A stretch of DNA of 64,000 nt from Enoplolaimus lenunculus (taxonomy: Eukaryota > Nematoda > Enoplea > Enoplida > Thoracostomopsidae): positions 1-64,000 of the forward strand of contig JASANG010003031.1 in NCBI GenBank assembly GCA_030248215.1. Direction: 5' to 3'. Under the pieces are notes generated by a model, which saw only the letters and a program-made list of their open reading frames with translations, searched no databases and was not told where the DNA came from. Below are positions 23,201 through 31,701 of the stretch, piece after piece; the first letter of the stretch is position 1, and every line of letters begins with the position of its first letter. The position numbers were made by a program, and so were the translations under genes.

Positions 23201-25421
23201 TTTAGCACAGTTGACACAAAAATTAATGCATCAAGCGAAATTTGAAACGTAAACAGCAGACCATCTAATATTAAAGCAAAAACTTCTAAGGTACAGACAT
23301 TACCATTTTTTCACCAAATAATTATTAATCGAAGAGGGATACCGTGGCCCCTCCGCTCAGCTGGATTCGTCCGCGATTTAAACCGGAAATAATAATGACA
23401 GGAAAAGAGGGTCGACCGTATAAAATATCAAAATTTTAGTACCATAAGCACACTTAATAGGCGTCGGAGTAGACGCAGTTTCGTGGAAACCGTGCTGCTT
23501 AGCATAATCCGCTCATAATCTTACCTCTCTGTATGAGTGAGTTATACCTTAATATAGCAGATAAAACTTATGCGACCTATAAAATTTCAATTTACATATC
23601 ACTTGACAGAAAACCAGATTCGTTCAACTATTGGCTTTCAAACTTTCCAAAACGGTTTCAGAAAGTATTTGCATTTAAATACGTAAAAAGCAATGTTACT
23701 GCTAAATTTTGGGGTCGGCAAACTTTAATTAAAATTGTAAAATCTGACTAAATTTTGTTTCAGCAACGTCAAAGACGCATTCAATCCAAAATGTGACGTC
23801 AGTAGTGGATATATGGCATTCGAACGGAACGAAAATTGTCGAAATTGCAATCGGTAAAGCCAAATCAGAGAACACTTTTGCAAACCTTTATGACGCACGC
23901 AAATTTTCAAATAGCTACAGCACCAATCACCAGTTAGCGATTCATGTTTTGTAATAAACAAACTAGTGTAATAATAACTTCACGAAGCATACGGATTTGC
24001 GTTTCTATATTATCTGCTGCTTCAAAGGTTATAGGGGCTCGTGTATTTCTGAAACCCTAGCTCTTTAAAGTACGACTTTTTGTTGAAAGCGTATGAGTTT
24101 GACTAAATTTGATATATTGCAGATTAACACTTCAGGTATATTAATTTTGGTCCAACTAAATTTGTATATTCATACAGTCTCCTAAATTTAAAGCAAAACT
24201 ATGGCTTTCTTGTTATAATAGTGGCTTAAATTTGGCGTATATTTATTTGTTTTTGCTGAAAAAGTTAAGTATGTACTAAGTTGTAGACTTAAGTAATTAC
24301 TTAAGTATAATAACCTAAGTAAAATAAAGTAACAATTCATCAGCCCAGCTATTACGTGTTAATAAACGCTATACTGCAACCCGCAGCAGGTGTGTATTTA
24401 TCATTTATACAGGCCCGAAGCAGTCACCCCCAAGGCCCCCATTTGGGGGCCCCACCATAGCTGGTTAAACCTAAGCCGGCGAAGTTTTAAAATGCGTCTG
24501 GCTTGTCTTTCGCTTCGTTCGCGAGTTTGGGCGATGTGCAGTTTTCAAACAAATAAACGCTCAGTACTTTTAGGAGCCGGAACTGTTATGTAGTTTAAAA
24601 TTTATTCACTGTCTTAAAGGCTTAATTAATTTCCCCTGAGACCTACTTTTATGCTAGAATTCGAACTCCAGTGACTGGAGTGGGAGGCGTATACCATCAC
24701 CTCTCAGCAATAGGAGCTTGACGCTCGAGCCCGAGGAGGCTCTCCCGTCTTGTGGTGATTTAATACTATGTATACGTGTTGCAACTGTTAAACACGGTGC
24801 GATATATACTATTTAACGTATATAGACTGCGCTGAGTTGCCTACAGGTAACTCAATGTAGAGAAGGGATTATAAATAGTAAACTGAAAATGTTTCGCTTA
24901 ACCCTTTCTCACATGAATATTTTCTATTTCCCCTGAGACATACATTTATGCTAGGATTCGAACTCCAGTAACTGGAGTGGGAGGCGCATACCAACACCAC
25001 TCAGCTATAGGAGCTTGACGCTTGAGCCCGACAAGGCTCTCACGTCTTTTGGTGATTTAATACTATGTATAAGTGTTGCAATTGTTAAACACGGTGCGAT
25101 ATATACTATTTAACGTATATGCACTGCGCTGAGTTGCCTAAAGGCAACTCAATGTGAGAAGGGGTTAAGCTTTTATGAAAACGCTGTTTTAGCATTAATA
25201 AAACGCATTTTTTCAAAACGCCAAGTGTTTCCTATTTTTGACACGATTCCTTATATATTTTATCGATTTTAGAACGAGTCTACGCGTGTCATGTGCCTAC
25301 TGGATTATGTAAACAATGCGGACTCAAAACTGGGATTTTATGTCCGTTCGGTGAAATGTATTACGATCCGAAACGGTTGGCCGTCTGCCAAGAAGTTTGC
25401 CGAAGCCGCAAATTGCCGTAA
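17142..25421 (+). CDS. Secreted Cys-rich and mucin-like protein, unnamed (gene span, five exons)
   Basis: I do not recognise this gene. Coding exons are 17142-17211, 18295-18465, 19190-19552, 19766-22645 and 25273-25421, giving about 1210 residues. All four introns are phase 1 and GT-AG. Exon 1 is a signal peptide (FNVLALLLCV). Exon 2 has one six-Cys unit, exon 3 a partial and a full unit, exon 4 is a 960-residue Ser/Thr-rich domain with many N-x-S/T sequons, and exon 5 ends with one more unit. The unit is C-x6/7-C-x2-C-x7/11-C-x12/14-C-x3-C. No membrane segment follows, so the product is probably secreted and mucin-like. A polyadenylation signal sits 67 bases after the stop. The exon chain is inferred from phases and splice motifs. 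The weakest step is the exon 4 donor; without it the protein would end at 22650 and lack the last unit. Confidence 0.72.
17245..17443. repeat. (CCTAAG)n inverted-repeat element in intron 1
   Basis: The ends are GGCCCATGTAAAAGATC on the left and an inverted 'ggccaatgtaaacaac' on the right. The core is GGCTTA repeats on this strand, so the copy lies in the opposite orientation to those at 15152 and 18901. Its ends are closer to the 'catgtatagaac' variant than to the 'catgttacttt' variant. Confidence 0.5.
17740..17935. repeat. Dispersed repeat with '...ggccccctaaaaattttgaac' words
   Basis: This AT-poor block in intron 1 shares phrases with 29850-30005 (gggcccttctctgg, ccccctagaaaattt, aagtcatcggaaagcctt). 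It is a moderately old dispersed repeat of unknown class. Confidence 0.4.
18062..18175. repeat. Short tandem duplication in intron 1
   Basis: Two adjacent copies, about 60 bases each, share 'atttcgggcgcaacctttttcgctcg' type sequence and 'ttttgtgaaattttg'. It is a small minisatellite just upstream of exon 2. Confidence 0.6.
18295..18465 (+). CDS. Exon 2, six-Cys unit 1
   Basis: The acceptor is ttttcttaag and the donor TTAG|GTAAAG, both phase 1; the length is 171 bases. The Cys pattern is QC-x7-C-x2-C-x11-C-x12-C-x3-C, ending CIQKC. The exon is a symmetric module that could be duplicated or skipped without changing frame. Confidence 0.7.
   Translation, partial: QRWKHIAMFVGSVQKRTVNRVEHVQYIKMLCLQANAIQNRLSILHKRRVFKNAVQR
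18901..19060. repeat. TIR element with (CCTAAG)n core, copy 2
   Basis: The left end is GGGCCAATGTTCCTTTTAGG and the inverted right end GGCCCATGTTACTTTAAGGA. The core holds CCTAAGCCTAAG repeats and the shared 'tctagaatgtaag' word. It lies in intron 2. Confidence 0.6.
19190..19552 (+). CDS. Exon 3, double Cys-rich module
   Basis: The acceptor is tgctttcag and the donor CCAG|GTAATT; the length is 363 bases, phase 1 at both ends. The first half has HC-x6-C-x2-C and then diverges. The second half has a full unit, C-x6-C-x2-C-x9-C-x14-C-x3-C, ending CELNC. The exon thus looks like two fused units with one partly eroded. It also contains a perfect hairpin at 19300-19329. Confidence 0.72.
19680..19740. 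repeat. TA-rich microsatellite in intron 3
   Basis: A run of TA and TATA words about 60 bases long lies just upstream of exon 4. Confidence 0.8.
19766..22645 (+). CDS. Exon 4, large Ser/Thr-rich mucin-like exon
   Basis: It runs 2880 bases, exactly 960 codons, phase 1 at both ends. The translation is rich in Ser, Thr, Asn and Ala, has many N-x-S/T sequons, no Cys-rich unit and no membrane segment, as expected of a heavily glycosylated spacer. A 23-residue direct duplication (ISNFSNPNS block) lies at 21163-21300. The donor TCAA|GTTAGT at 22646 contains the TAG that would end an unspliced transcript. Confidence 0.75.
22746..22936. repeat. (CCTAAG)n element with a different terminal repeat
   Basis: The ends GGCCCATGTATAGAACAAGG and, inverted, GGCCCACGTATAGAACAGGG differ from the 'gttacttt' ends of the sister copies, yet the CCTAAG-rich core is the same. 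A partial sister lies at 25676-25775. Both are in intron 4 or just after the gene. Confidence 0.55.
24439..24456. repeat. Perfect GC-rich hairpin in intron 4
   Basis: GGCCCCCA and TGGGGGCC flank a 2-base loop, an 18-base near-palindrome in an otherwise AT-rich intron. No function is apparent. Confidence 0.5.
24605..24870. repeat. Older copy of the TTAA-type element
   Basis: From 24631 it matches 24928-25164 with roughly nine bases in ten alike, including the tRNA-like block and the terminal stem (gagttgcctacaggtaactc). Its left end is eroded, and the right TTAA is no longer exact. Confidence 0.6.
24902..25164. mobile_element. piggyBac-like MITE with TTAA target site and tRNA-like core
   Basis: The 263-base element is flanked by TTAA on both sides (24898-24901 and 25165-25168). 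Its ends are CCCTTTCTCACATG and, inverted, CCCCTTCTCACATTG. TTAA duplication with CCC-starting ends is the hallmark of the piggyBac superfamily. On the minus strand it holds TAGCTGAGTGG and GTTCGAATCC about 40 bases apart, resembling tRNA A and B boxes. It ends about 100 bases before exon 5 of the Cys-rich gene. No transposase is encoded. Confidence 0.7.
25273..25421 (+). CDS. Exon 5, C-terminal six-Cys unit
   Basis: The acceptor is tatcgattttag, phase 1. It encodes AC-x6-C-x2-C-x7-C-x14-C-x3-C followed by a short basic tail (RSRKLP) and TAA. The Cys spacing is that of exons 2 and 3, which ties this exon to the same gene despite a 2.6-kb intron. AATAAA follows at 25489. Confidence 0.68.
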
Positions 25422-25488
25422 AACTATTCAAAACACAAAGCATGAATTCGGTCTTTTGAACGAGTATATTGAATTTCGTTGTTTATTG

Positions 25489-25494
25489 AATAAA
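25489..25494 (+). terminator. Polyadenylation signal of the Cys-rich/mucin gene
   Basis: AATAAA lies 67 bases after the exon 5 stop codon. It supports exon 5 as the terminal exon. Confidence 0.6.
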
Positions 25495-25675
25495 ATTTGA
25501 CGGAACGAATTTTGCGTAATAAACTCATTCTTGCAAAACCTGGTACAATACTCACTGATAATGTGTGAAATATAGCTGTTAGATTTGGAATCAAATATTA
25601 TTAAAACGCACACGACAAGCTTTTATGACTCAGTGGTGGTGGCGTAATAAGAACAATCTCCCGATAAGCATAGTG

Positions 25676-25775
25676 CCTCTGGCACATGTATAGAACAGGG
25701 CCAGAACAGTAGTATAGACATATTCCTAAGCCTAAGCTTAAACTTAACCCTAAGTCTAAGCGTATCTTAGTTAAA
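25676..25775. repeat. Partial (CCTAAG)n element
   Basis: It begins 'ggcacatgtatagaacaggg' and runs through CCTAAG words like 22746-22936, but its right end is missing. Confidence 0.5.
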
Positions 25776-26049
25776 GTCATACTCTTTAAACAGAGAACGT
25801 TTATTGGCTCAAACATCTGTGAACCTAAACCTTAGCTAATCAAACTTGGTCAAAGAAAGACGTATTCGTCATTTTATAGTAGGGTTGTGTTGGAGTGTAA
25901 GTGTGGTCGGCGAAGAGGCAATAGTTATAGAGCACAATGTTTTGAAGGGCACGGGATAAGTAAAACTTTGTTGCGAAAATTTTAAATCTTTGACAGTTGT
26001 GATTGAAAATGTTGGATACAAAAGATGAAAAAGCGATGTTGTCCTCAGT

Positions 26050-26522
26050 GCTATTTGCCCCAGTGGGCAACTGGGATGTTCTAAACGACAATTTCTGTAT
26101 GGGGCAGCCCAATTAACTACTAGAATGCAGACTAATTTTGATTGGTTGTTTAGGTTTCACAATGTTCGAGAAAACGGCTTGCACAATAATTATTTGGCTT
26201 CATCATATTTGCAGAGTATAAATTAAAGAAGTTTTTTATGGGGGTGATGGTGAACTAAAAAATTTTCACGGGCCACGAAGTTATTGAACTGAGAGACATA
26301 AACTGGAGGCCCCTCTGAGGCAAATATTATTATGCAAGTCAGGTTTCTCGAACACAGTTAAGCCTAAACAACCAATCACAAACAGTGTGCAATCCAGCAG
26401 CTGTTTGGTCTGTACAATCCTCCAATCAACAACAGTTTGTATTCCAGTAGTTGTTTGTGCTGCTCCGGGCAGCAAAGGTCGTTTGGGGCGTCCCAGTTGC
26501 CAACTGAAGCAAATAGCTGTTT
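26050..26522. repeat. Large imperfect inverted repeat
   Basis: The left arm (about 26050-26213) is the reverse complement of the right arm (about 26310-26522). Shared blocks in order are GGCAACTGGGA, AAACGAC, ACTAC(T)AGAAT, GATTGGTTGTTTAGG, GTTCGAGAAA and TGCA(C)AATAAT. The right arm has an extra internal duplication of about 55 bases. The arms diverge by roughly a quarter. The 169-residue minus-strand frame here is a by-product of this structure. Confidence 0.65.
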
Positions 26523-26852
26523 GAGGGAAGACATATACATGTTGTTTATTAGTTAAACAGTTTGTTGAGGTCAATGATATATACCTACCGTGATCAGAGA
26601 GTTTTTCACGTGTTATGGTGTAATAACTTAGTTGGCGCGTTGCCAACCATACAAGACTGCGCAAAATCTGTTGTGCAAACATAATTCGTAAACCTTTGGG
26701 TGGGACATAATCACTTGAAGACATGAAAGCTGAGAAGTTAAAATATGCAAAACATTTCACAATCCAATTTAGTTTTAAACAACTCAGCAAAATCTTGGCT
26801 CACCGGCTTACAGGATCTGTACAAATAAGACTGAGTTTAGTACAATGGCAAA

Positions 26853-26858
26853 TTTATT
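26853..26858 (-). terminator. Polyadenylation signal of the lipase gene
   Basis: AATAAA on the minus strand lies about 75 bases after the lipase stop codon. Confidence 0.55.
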
Positions 26859-26932
26859 CAGATTAAATGTGTTTGGCAAGAAGTTTCACTTATTTCTGTA
26901 ACCTTTTGCCTATGGAAAACCATTCCGATTTC

Positions 26933-28462
26933 TTAGTTTTCCCTTACACAATAAGGTTCACTAGAAGTAATATCTACAGTAACCACATACCTCATATCCA
27001 ATGGTATATCTGACCTTTTCAGTTTATATCCCATTTCAATTGTTCTATTGGTTCCTGGTAGTCGTGCCAAAAATTTACAATCCCCTTCGATGGTTTGCTT
27101 ATAATACCAAAACGCCCTTTTATGAGAACAATTAAATAAATTCCGGTTGAGTATCGAAAACTTGGATTTATCCAATCCCTGGTTGCCGGTTTGCACATCT
27201 CGTCTAAACCGTCTTGAGTTATTCAACGTGAAATGTTCGTCAGAGACAAATCCTTGTGATATTGGAGTGCGACCAAATAGTTCTGATGCTGAACGTATGG
27301 GCCACAGGATACGATTGTCAGGGCAACCAGGTTGAGTCGCACCATAGTTTCCTTCATTTCCGACATAAAAATCTACGTGCCCGAGAGGTCTTGAATAGCC
27401 AAGACTAAAAGTATTCGTGTGAATGACATCAACAGTCGCCGCATCTGTATACCATAAATGGTCTGTTTCGTTCAAAAAATCACTAAATATCGGTCCAGCA
27501 GGATCCAGCGCTGTAATTCGGTCAAATTTTTCCTTTTCAACCGGTTTTGAGTTTACAAATCTGCCATTGGCAGGAGGAATTTCTACAGTAGGCGAAGAAC
27601 GTTTTAAACTTTGGCTAAATTGCGAAAAAGTTGGACGATTTTGAGTCCGTAGTTGAGCGTAGTATTTGCCAGCGTAGCCGCATGCGTGAGCTCCAAGACT
27701 AAACCCAATGCAGTGAACAAGTTTCGGAGTAAATTGAGGATTTGACCAAAGTGAGTCGGCAAATCGAGCCATCAGCCGTCCAATTAGGCGAGTATTCGAC
27801 ACCGCTCGGTCGTATAGAATCAACCTGTGAGCCCACGATGCTCGCTTTACCCTTGAGTTATTGAAAGTTTGTTCGTTTTTGGTGTTTCTTTCCACTTCCG
27901 GGGTGCCAACTTTCTTTTCGCGAGGTACGACCCTAGACCCACCAGCTGCTTGTGCCCATTGTACTACTACCAGCGTTAGTGGTTCTCGTACAACGTTGTT
28001 TGGTTTCAAAAATGACTTTACCAATTCGCGTACGAATTGTTTCCTGGAATGTCCTCTAAACCCGTGTACCACAAATATTAACGGCCGTTCTTTTGTATCC
28101 GGAAATTCATCCCTATCTGATCCTTTCAGCTCTGACTCAAAATTTAAAGTTGCCGGAAACCTGTAAAATCGATATCTCTTCTTTGACTGAGAATTGATAA
28201 TCGGAACTAAATTTGAGTGCATTGCCGCGGTATCCGAAGAAATTTCATAAATTCGAAACCATGCGTTCAGTGACGCTGGGTTATCAGGAAATGGAAGTTC
28301 ACGATACGCGCCAGATTTTTGAAAACAGCCTAAATATAAATCGGTACGGTTGTAGCATATTTCGCTAATTGAAGACGCATTGTCTGATGACAGGAACCAT
28401 AAACCCGATGTCACGTTTGCCCATAGTAGTATTGCCGAACTAATGAGAATTGTTTTTGCCAT
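26933..28462 (-). CDS. Secreted pancreatic-type lipase, intronless
   Basis: A 509-residue serine hydrolase of the Lipase family (Pfam PF00151 type) that should cleave acyl esters of lipids outside the cell. A signal peptide (ILISSAILLWANVTSG) starts the protein. The family motif SEICYNR..LGCF is at 33-46, the oxyanion loop HGFRG at 133-137, the nucleophile Ser255 in GFSLGAHACGYAG, the catalytic Asp320 in ALDPAGP and the catalytic His447 in NCSHKRAFWYY. The C-terminal PLAT domain of true pancreatic lipases is missing, as in PLA1-like and endothelial-short forms. Two inserted loops carry furin-like sites, RVKR at 204-207 and RRFRR at 417-421. There is no intron, so a retrocopy origin is possible. 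Substrate cannot be told from sequence. Four N-x-S/T sites suit a secreted protein. Confidence 0.9.
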   Translation of the reverse strand: MAKTILISSAILLWANVTSGLWFLSSDNASSISEICYNRTDLYLGCFQKSGAYRELPFPDNPASLNAWFRIYEISSDTAAMHSNLVPIINSQSKKRYRFYRFPATLNFESELKGSDRDEFPDTKERPLIFVVHGFRGHSRKQFVRELVKSFLKPNNVVREPLTLVVVQWAQAAGGSRVVPREKKVGTPEVERNTKNEQTFNNSRVKRASWAHRLILYDRAVSNTRLIGRLMARFADSLWSNPQFTPKLVHCIGFSLGAHACGYAGKYYAQLRTQNRPTFSQFSQSLKRSSPTVEIPPANGRFVNSKPVEKEKFDRITALDPAGPIFSDFLNETDHLWYTDAATVDVIHTNTFSLGYSRPLGHVDFYVGNEGNYGATQPGCPDNRILWPIRSASELFGRTPISQGFVSDEHFTLNNSRRFRRDVQTGNQGLDKSKFSILNRNLFNCSHKRAFWYYKQTIEGDCKFLARLPGTNRTIEMGYKLKRSDIPLDMRYVVTVDITSSEPYCVREN

Positions 28463-28497
28463 TGAGAAATTAATGGAAAAAATTTAAAATGTATATA

Positions 28498-28504
28498 TTT
28501 TATA
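28498..28504 (-). promoter_or_regulatory. Possible TATA box of the lipase gene
   Basis: TATAAAA on the minus strand, in a TA-rich stretch about 36 bases upstream of the ATG. It would leave a very short leader, and the whole region is AT-rich, so chance is possible. Confidence 0.25.
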
Positions 28505-28825
28505 TAACAGTTAATTATTTTAAATTTTTTATTTTAAAATATATCGCGGTTTAATTCCTACGGAATTCTGTTATTCTTTCTCAAATTGTTACGACGAGAC
28601 AGATGCATCAGCGAAGAAAAAGTCATGTATAGAATTTGGGTTATCCCAGTAGCGTGTAGAATTAAGTCATCGACTATATTTTTAATCTCAGCCTAATTCT
28701 AAGCTTTAGTATTCCTATTGGCGACCTGTACCAGTTAATCCATTATATATTGTTTCGGAAGGGCTTACACCGGAAGTTCAATCATCAGAAGGATAGAGTA
28801 CCGATAGGGAATTTTGAACACCAGT

Positions 28826-29117
28826 GCCGTATTCTCAACGGTGTGTATAGCGCATACACTGCAAAACATGGTGAGTCAAATGGACTCTCTCCGAAATAAG
28901 CTTTTCCGGACTGCACAAACTGAGTCAAATTCGACTCCACCAGAGTCAAATTCGACTCACCCTTCGGAGACAGTCAATTTGAGTCAACATTTTTTGCAGC
29001 GATCACCAAGCAAAAAATACGCTAAATTTCAAAGCAACGCTATTCCCTCTAGCTTTAAAAGCGACAAAGCTATCAGAAACTGGTGTCAGGTGCCACACAC
29101 ACTTTTTAGGAATATGG
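28826..29117. repeat. CCGTATTCTC-family element split by a fold-back element
   Basis: The left end (CCGTATTCTCAACGGTGTG) and right end (tgtcaggtgccacacacactttttaggaatat, inverted) match 15932-16145. A fold-back element at 28857-29001 sits inside it, so this element is the older of the two. Confidence 0.55.
28857..29001. repeat. Fold-back element (CACTGCAAAA family), copy 1
   Basis: It starts CACTGCAAAACATGGTGAGT after TA and ends with inverted ATTTTTTGCAG. The two halves are mirror images built of GAGTCAAATT/GACTC words. Confidence 0.7.
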
Positions 29118-29183
29118 CATAAACTTGGATTCGGCTAAACTTAAAAAATTTCCAAATTTTTTGTACCAATCCTTATTTAACTG

Positions 29184-29330
29184 CACTGCAAAAAATGGTG
29201 ACTCAAATTGACTCTTTCCGAAATAGGCTTTTCCTGACTACACAAACATAGTCAAAATTCGACACAGGTTGTGTAGTCAGGAAAACCCTATTTTGGAGAG
29301 AGTCAATTTGATTCACCATTTTTTGCAGTG
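29184..29330. repeat. Fold-back element (CACTGCAAAA family), copy 2
   Basis: CACTGCAAAAAATGGTGACT to the mirrored ATTTTTTGCAGTG. The arms cover nearly the whole element, leaving a very short centre. Confidence 0.75.
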
Positions 29331-30281
29331 TGCATTGTACTGTACAGGTATATATTTGCTTACAGGATGAAAATGAAAAATCAAAACAATTTAAATTTAA
29401 CTGATAACAAAGGCTGAACATCTCCATCCAATCTTCTACTAGCGATAATTCTTTGAAGCGTTTAAATATTAAGTTTTAACGAAACGGAGTTTAAAGCTGC
29501 GCAAATGAATTGTGCAATAATGCTCCAAGTAAAAACATACAAATGTTTTTGGTACAAATTCTAAACTTAAATTGTTTGTGAAAGCAGTAGAAAGCTGACA
29601 TCCAAAATTTAGAACACAACATACACTGCGCAATCAGTACAGTCAGTACATACTAAAATTGTGAGCATGCGTTGCCGAAATGGGCTTGAGGTTTAAAATG
29701 ATTTTTTCGCGATTCATATTTCATACAGAAAGCAGCGGTAAATGAAACACAGCTGCATGAAGAAGCATTAAAACTTACAATTTCTACAATATGCAAAACC
29801 TAAACAAACACAGTGCGGATAACAATTTTTATTTCTGAGGCCAGGCTAAAATTCTTGCAGCCAGCGCATATTTGGGCCCATACGCAGAGGGCCCTTCTCT
29901 GGAAAAATTTTGACCCCCCTAGAAAATTTTCAACCATGCTTGTAAGTCATCGGAAAGCCTTGGGTGCGTGCTGAAAAAGTTTTAACCCCCCAACTTGTTA
30001 AACTGGCTGCCGACTTGCGTGTATCATATTCTACGCTAAAAATAATATTTCTGATATTTAAGAAAAAATTTCTTATGTTTAAGAAATATGATTAGCAAGG
30101 TGCACTTGAACAGTAAAATACTTTTCTGAATAAATTGAGAAATACTTTTTTGTGCGTACTGGGCTATTTTGTTTTGCATTCTATGAAGTTCGGTTGACGA
30201 GTGGCTCGAGCGACGGGTGGCTCGGGCGACGAGTGGCTCGGACGACGAAATGTAATGAAACCGTTTCAATTCCATACCAAA
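29331..30281. other. Spacer between lipase and the first FN3-like gene
   Basis: No exon is seen. It holds the dispersed repeat at about 29850-30005 (sister of 17740-17935) and a short direct repeat 'gacgagtggctcg' near 30197-30245, which is probably in the 3' UTR of the neighbouring gene. Confidence 0.4.
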
Positions 30282-31102
30282 TTAAACAAAATTTTGAATA
30301 AGCTGTACACAAATTGCAATTAAGAACATATTTTTAACCGAAACTGAGCCAGCAAAACAATTTGATTTTAGCTCTGTCTCACTTTCGTGATTCTCAGCGT
30401 GTCTTTTGAACAGCCCCGGTCGACGTTGTATTTCATGTAGCGGAGCAGATAGCATACGTTCAGCTTGATTGTACCACGAAAAGTGTCCGTATTCTTTGGT
30501 TTGAACCGGTCCCAAATGGCATTGTCTAACGGCGGCGTGGATGTCTCTGCCAAGCATCGTATAACTCTCGACCTCTGGTTCATAAATCGTACACAGCCTT
30601 CCGTAATTGTGTTGTGGTTGTAAGTCAGCGAACCGCAGTTGAATGGTTGTCTCTTCGTTCACCAAAAATTCTTGGAGTGGACAAGAACCGATCTCAAGAT
30701 ACGTTGTCAGTTTTCCAACGCCTCCAGTCGAATCCAAAGTCAAGTTGAATTCAACGAAATCGGATTCAATTTTAACGACAGAAACGTCGGAAATTGGCGA
30801 TTTTGAGTGCCGTCCGTAGCGATCCAGTGTTCGCATCAGGTGACAGCTTGTACTGGTGGTGTCTTGTTTGCTGTACGAAAACGCTGTTGTTTCGAATTCA
30901 TAACAAATAATATACCACGCCGCTGAAAGAAGGTCTTTGATTTGAACGTTTAAATTTAAAGCCAACTCAGTTTTGTGAATTATTCGCTCTGAGCCGGGCT
31001 GGTCTTTGTTCAAAGGCAATGCCGACATAAACAAGTTCACCGTATTGTCAAAACCGGTGAGGTATTTTGATGCAAAATCATCGCTGATGACAATTTGAAA
31101 AC
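30282..31102 (-). CDS. FN3-like protein 1, exon 2
   Basis: The acceptor tttttgttttag is followed by FQIVISDDFASKYL and runs open to the stop at 30282. It carries both beta-rich blocks and the hydrophobic C-terminus. Confidence 0.75.
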
Positions 31103-31683
31103 CTAAAACAAAAACATATACAATGCAGAAGTATTACTTGGTTGCGCTTCTTAGCCCCTCTAAAATTTCATGCACATAGTAACAATTCCTGGTCGCAGAC
31201 GTGGTTCATACCGGAACGAGGCATAAGGGTGCGGATAGAATAGGGAATTGGGCAGTATGCTTAGCCACAACGGTGAAAGAGGGGAGGTTAATAGCGTTCA
31301 ATTAAACTTTCGGCCAATGTTACTTTAAGGGGCGTAAGCGTTGCCAAAATGTGTTCCTAAGCTTAAGCATAAGCTTCAGCCTAAGCAAGAAATGTAATCT
31401 AGAATCTAAACTTACCCTTTTATGGACCTACCAGAAACCTGGAAGCCCCTTAAAGTAACATGGGCGAAAATTTCGAAGGGATGTTTTTGTGGTACCAAAA
31501 TAGGTGTAAAGTGATCTTACCGTGCTTCGATGGGTCAATGATTTTGACAGGATCGAAATCGACAAAAACTTTAGTTGACTGTCCAACTGTTTCCGCTTCG
31601 TGCATCAACTGACTGATGCTTAAAACCAATAACATTAAAATTGGAGCGGAACCGCATTGTGAAACATTCCTGCGCGTATGCAT
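30282..31683 (-). CDS. Secreted FN3-like protein 1, possible GPI anchor (gene span, two exons)
   Basis: I do not recognise a named family. Exons are 31521-31683 and 30282-31102; the intron is phase 1 (G|GTAAGA ... TTTTAG). The product is 327 residues. A signal peptide (ILMLLVLSISQL) leads to KVFVDFDPVKIIDP, then two beta-rich blocks with fibronectin-III character (WYIICYEFETT...SC, and LTTYLEIG...LCTIYEPEVESY...QCHL). Four Cys are shared with the paralogue and probably form two disulphides. A basic stretch with a KR pair (LFKRHA) and a hydrophobic C-terminus (MFLIAICVQLI) follow, which fits a GPI-anchor signal. The ATG at 31683 is preferred over 31701 because it matches the paralogue. The FN3 call is by pattern only. 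Confidence 0.72.
31312..31466. repeat. TIR element with (CCTAAG)n core, copy 3
   Basis: The left end is GGCCAATGTTACTTTAAGGG and the inverted right end CGCCCATGTTACTTTAAGGG. It sits inside the single intron of FN3-like gene 1. Confidence 0.65.
31521..31683 (-). CDS. FN3-like protein 1, exon 1 (signal peptide)
   Basis: It starts MHTRRNVSQC and ends DPSKHG at a phase-1 donor. An in-frame ATG six codons upstream (31701) is the alternative start. Confidence 0.7.
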
Positions 31684-31701
31684 TATGGAATATATTTTCA
31701 T

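Noticed and set aside
23756-23868. Extra Cys-rich exon in intron 4 (acceptor ttttgtttcag, then CDVSSGYM...CRNC)
   Set aside because: The Cys-bearing frame would need a different entry phase from every other exon of the gene, has C-x14-C instead of C-x6/7-C, and stops within the donor-like motif. It may be a dead exon.
24631-25164. Genuine tRNA genes on the minus strand
   Set aside because: A and B boxes are present twice, but the acceptor stem does not pair and the blocks lie inside TTAA-flanked elements.
26281-26790. 169-codon minus-strand frame as a gene
   Set aside because: It lies within one arm of the inverted repeat at 26050-26522 and has no recognisable product or splice context.
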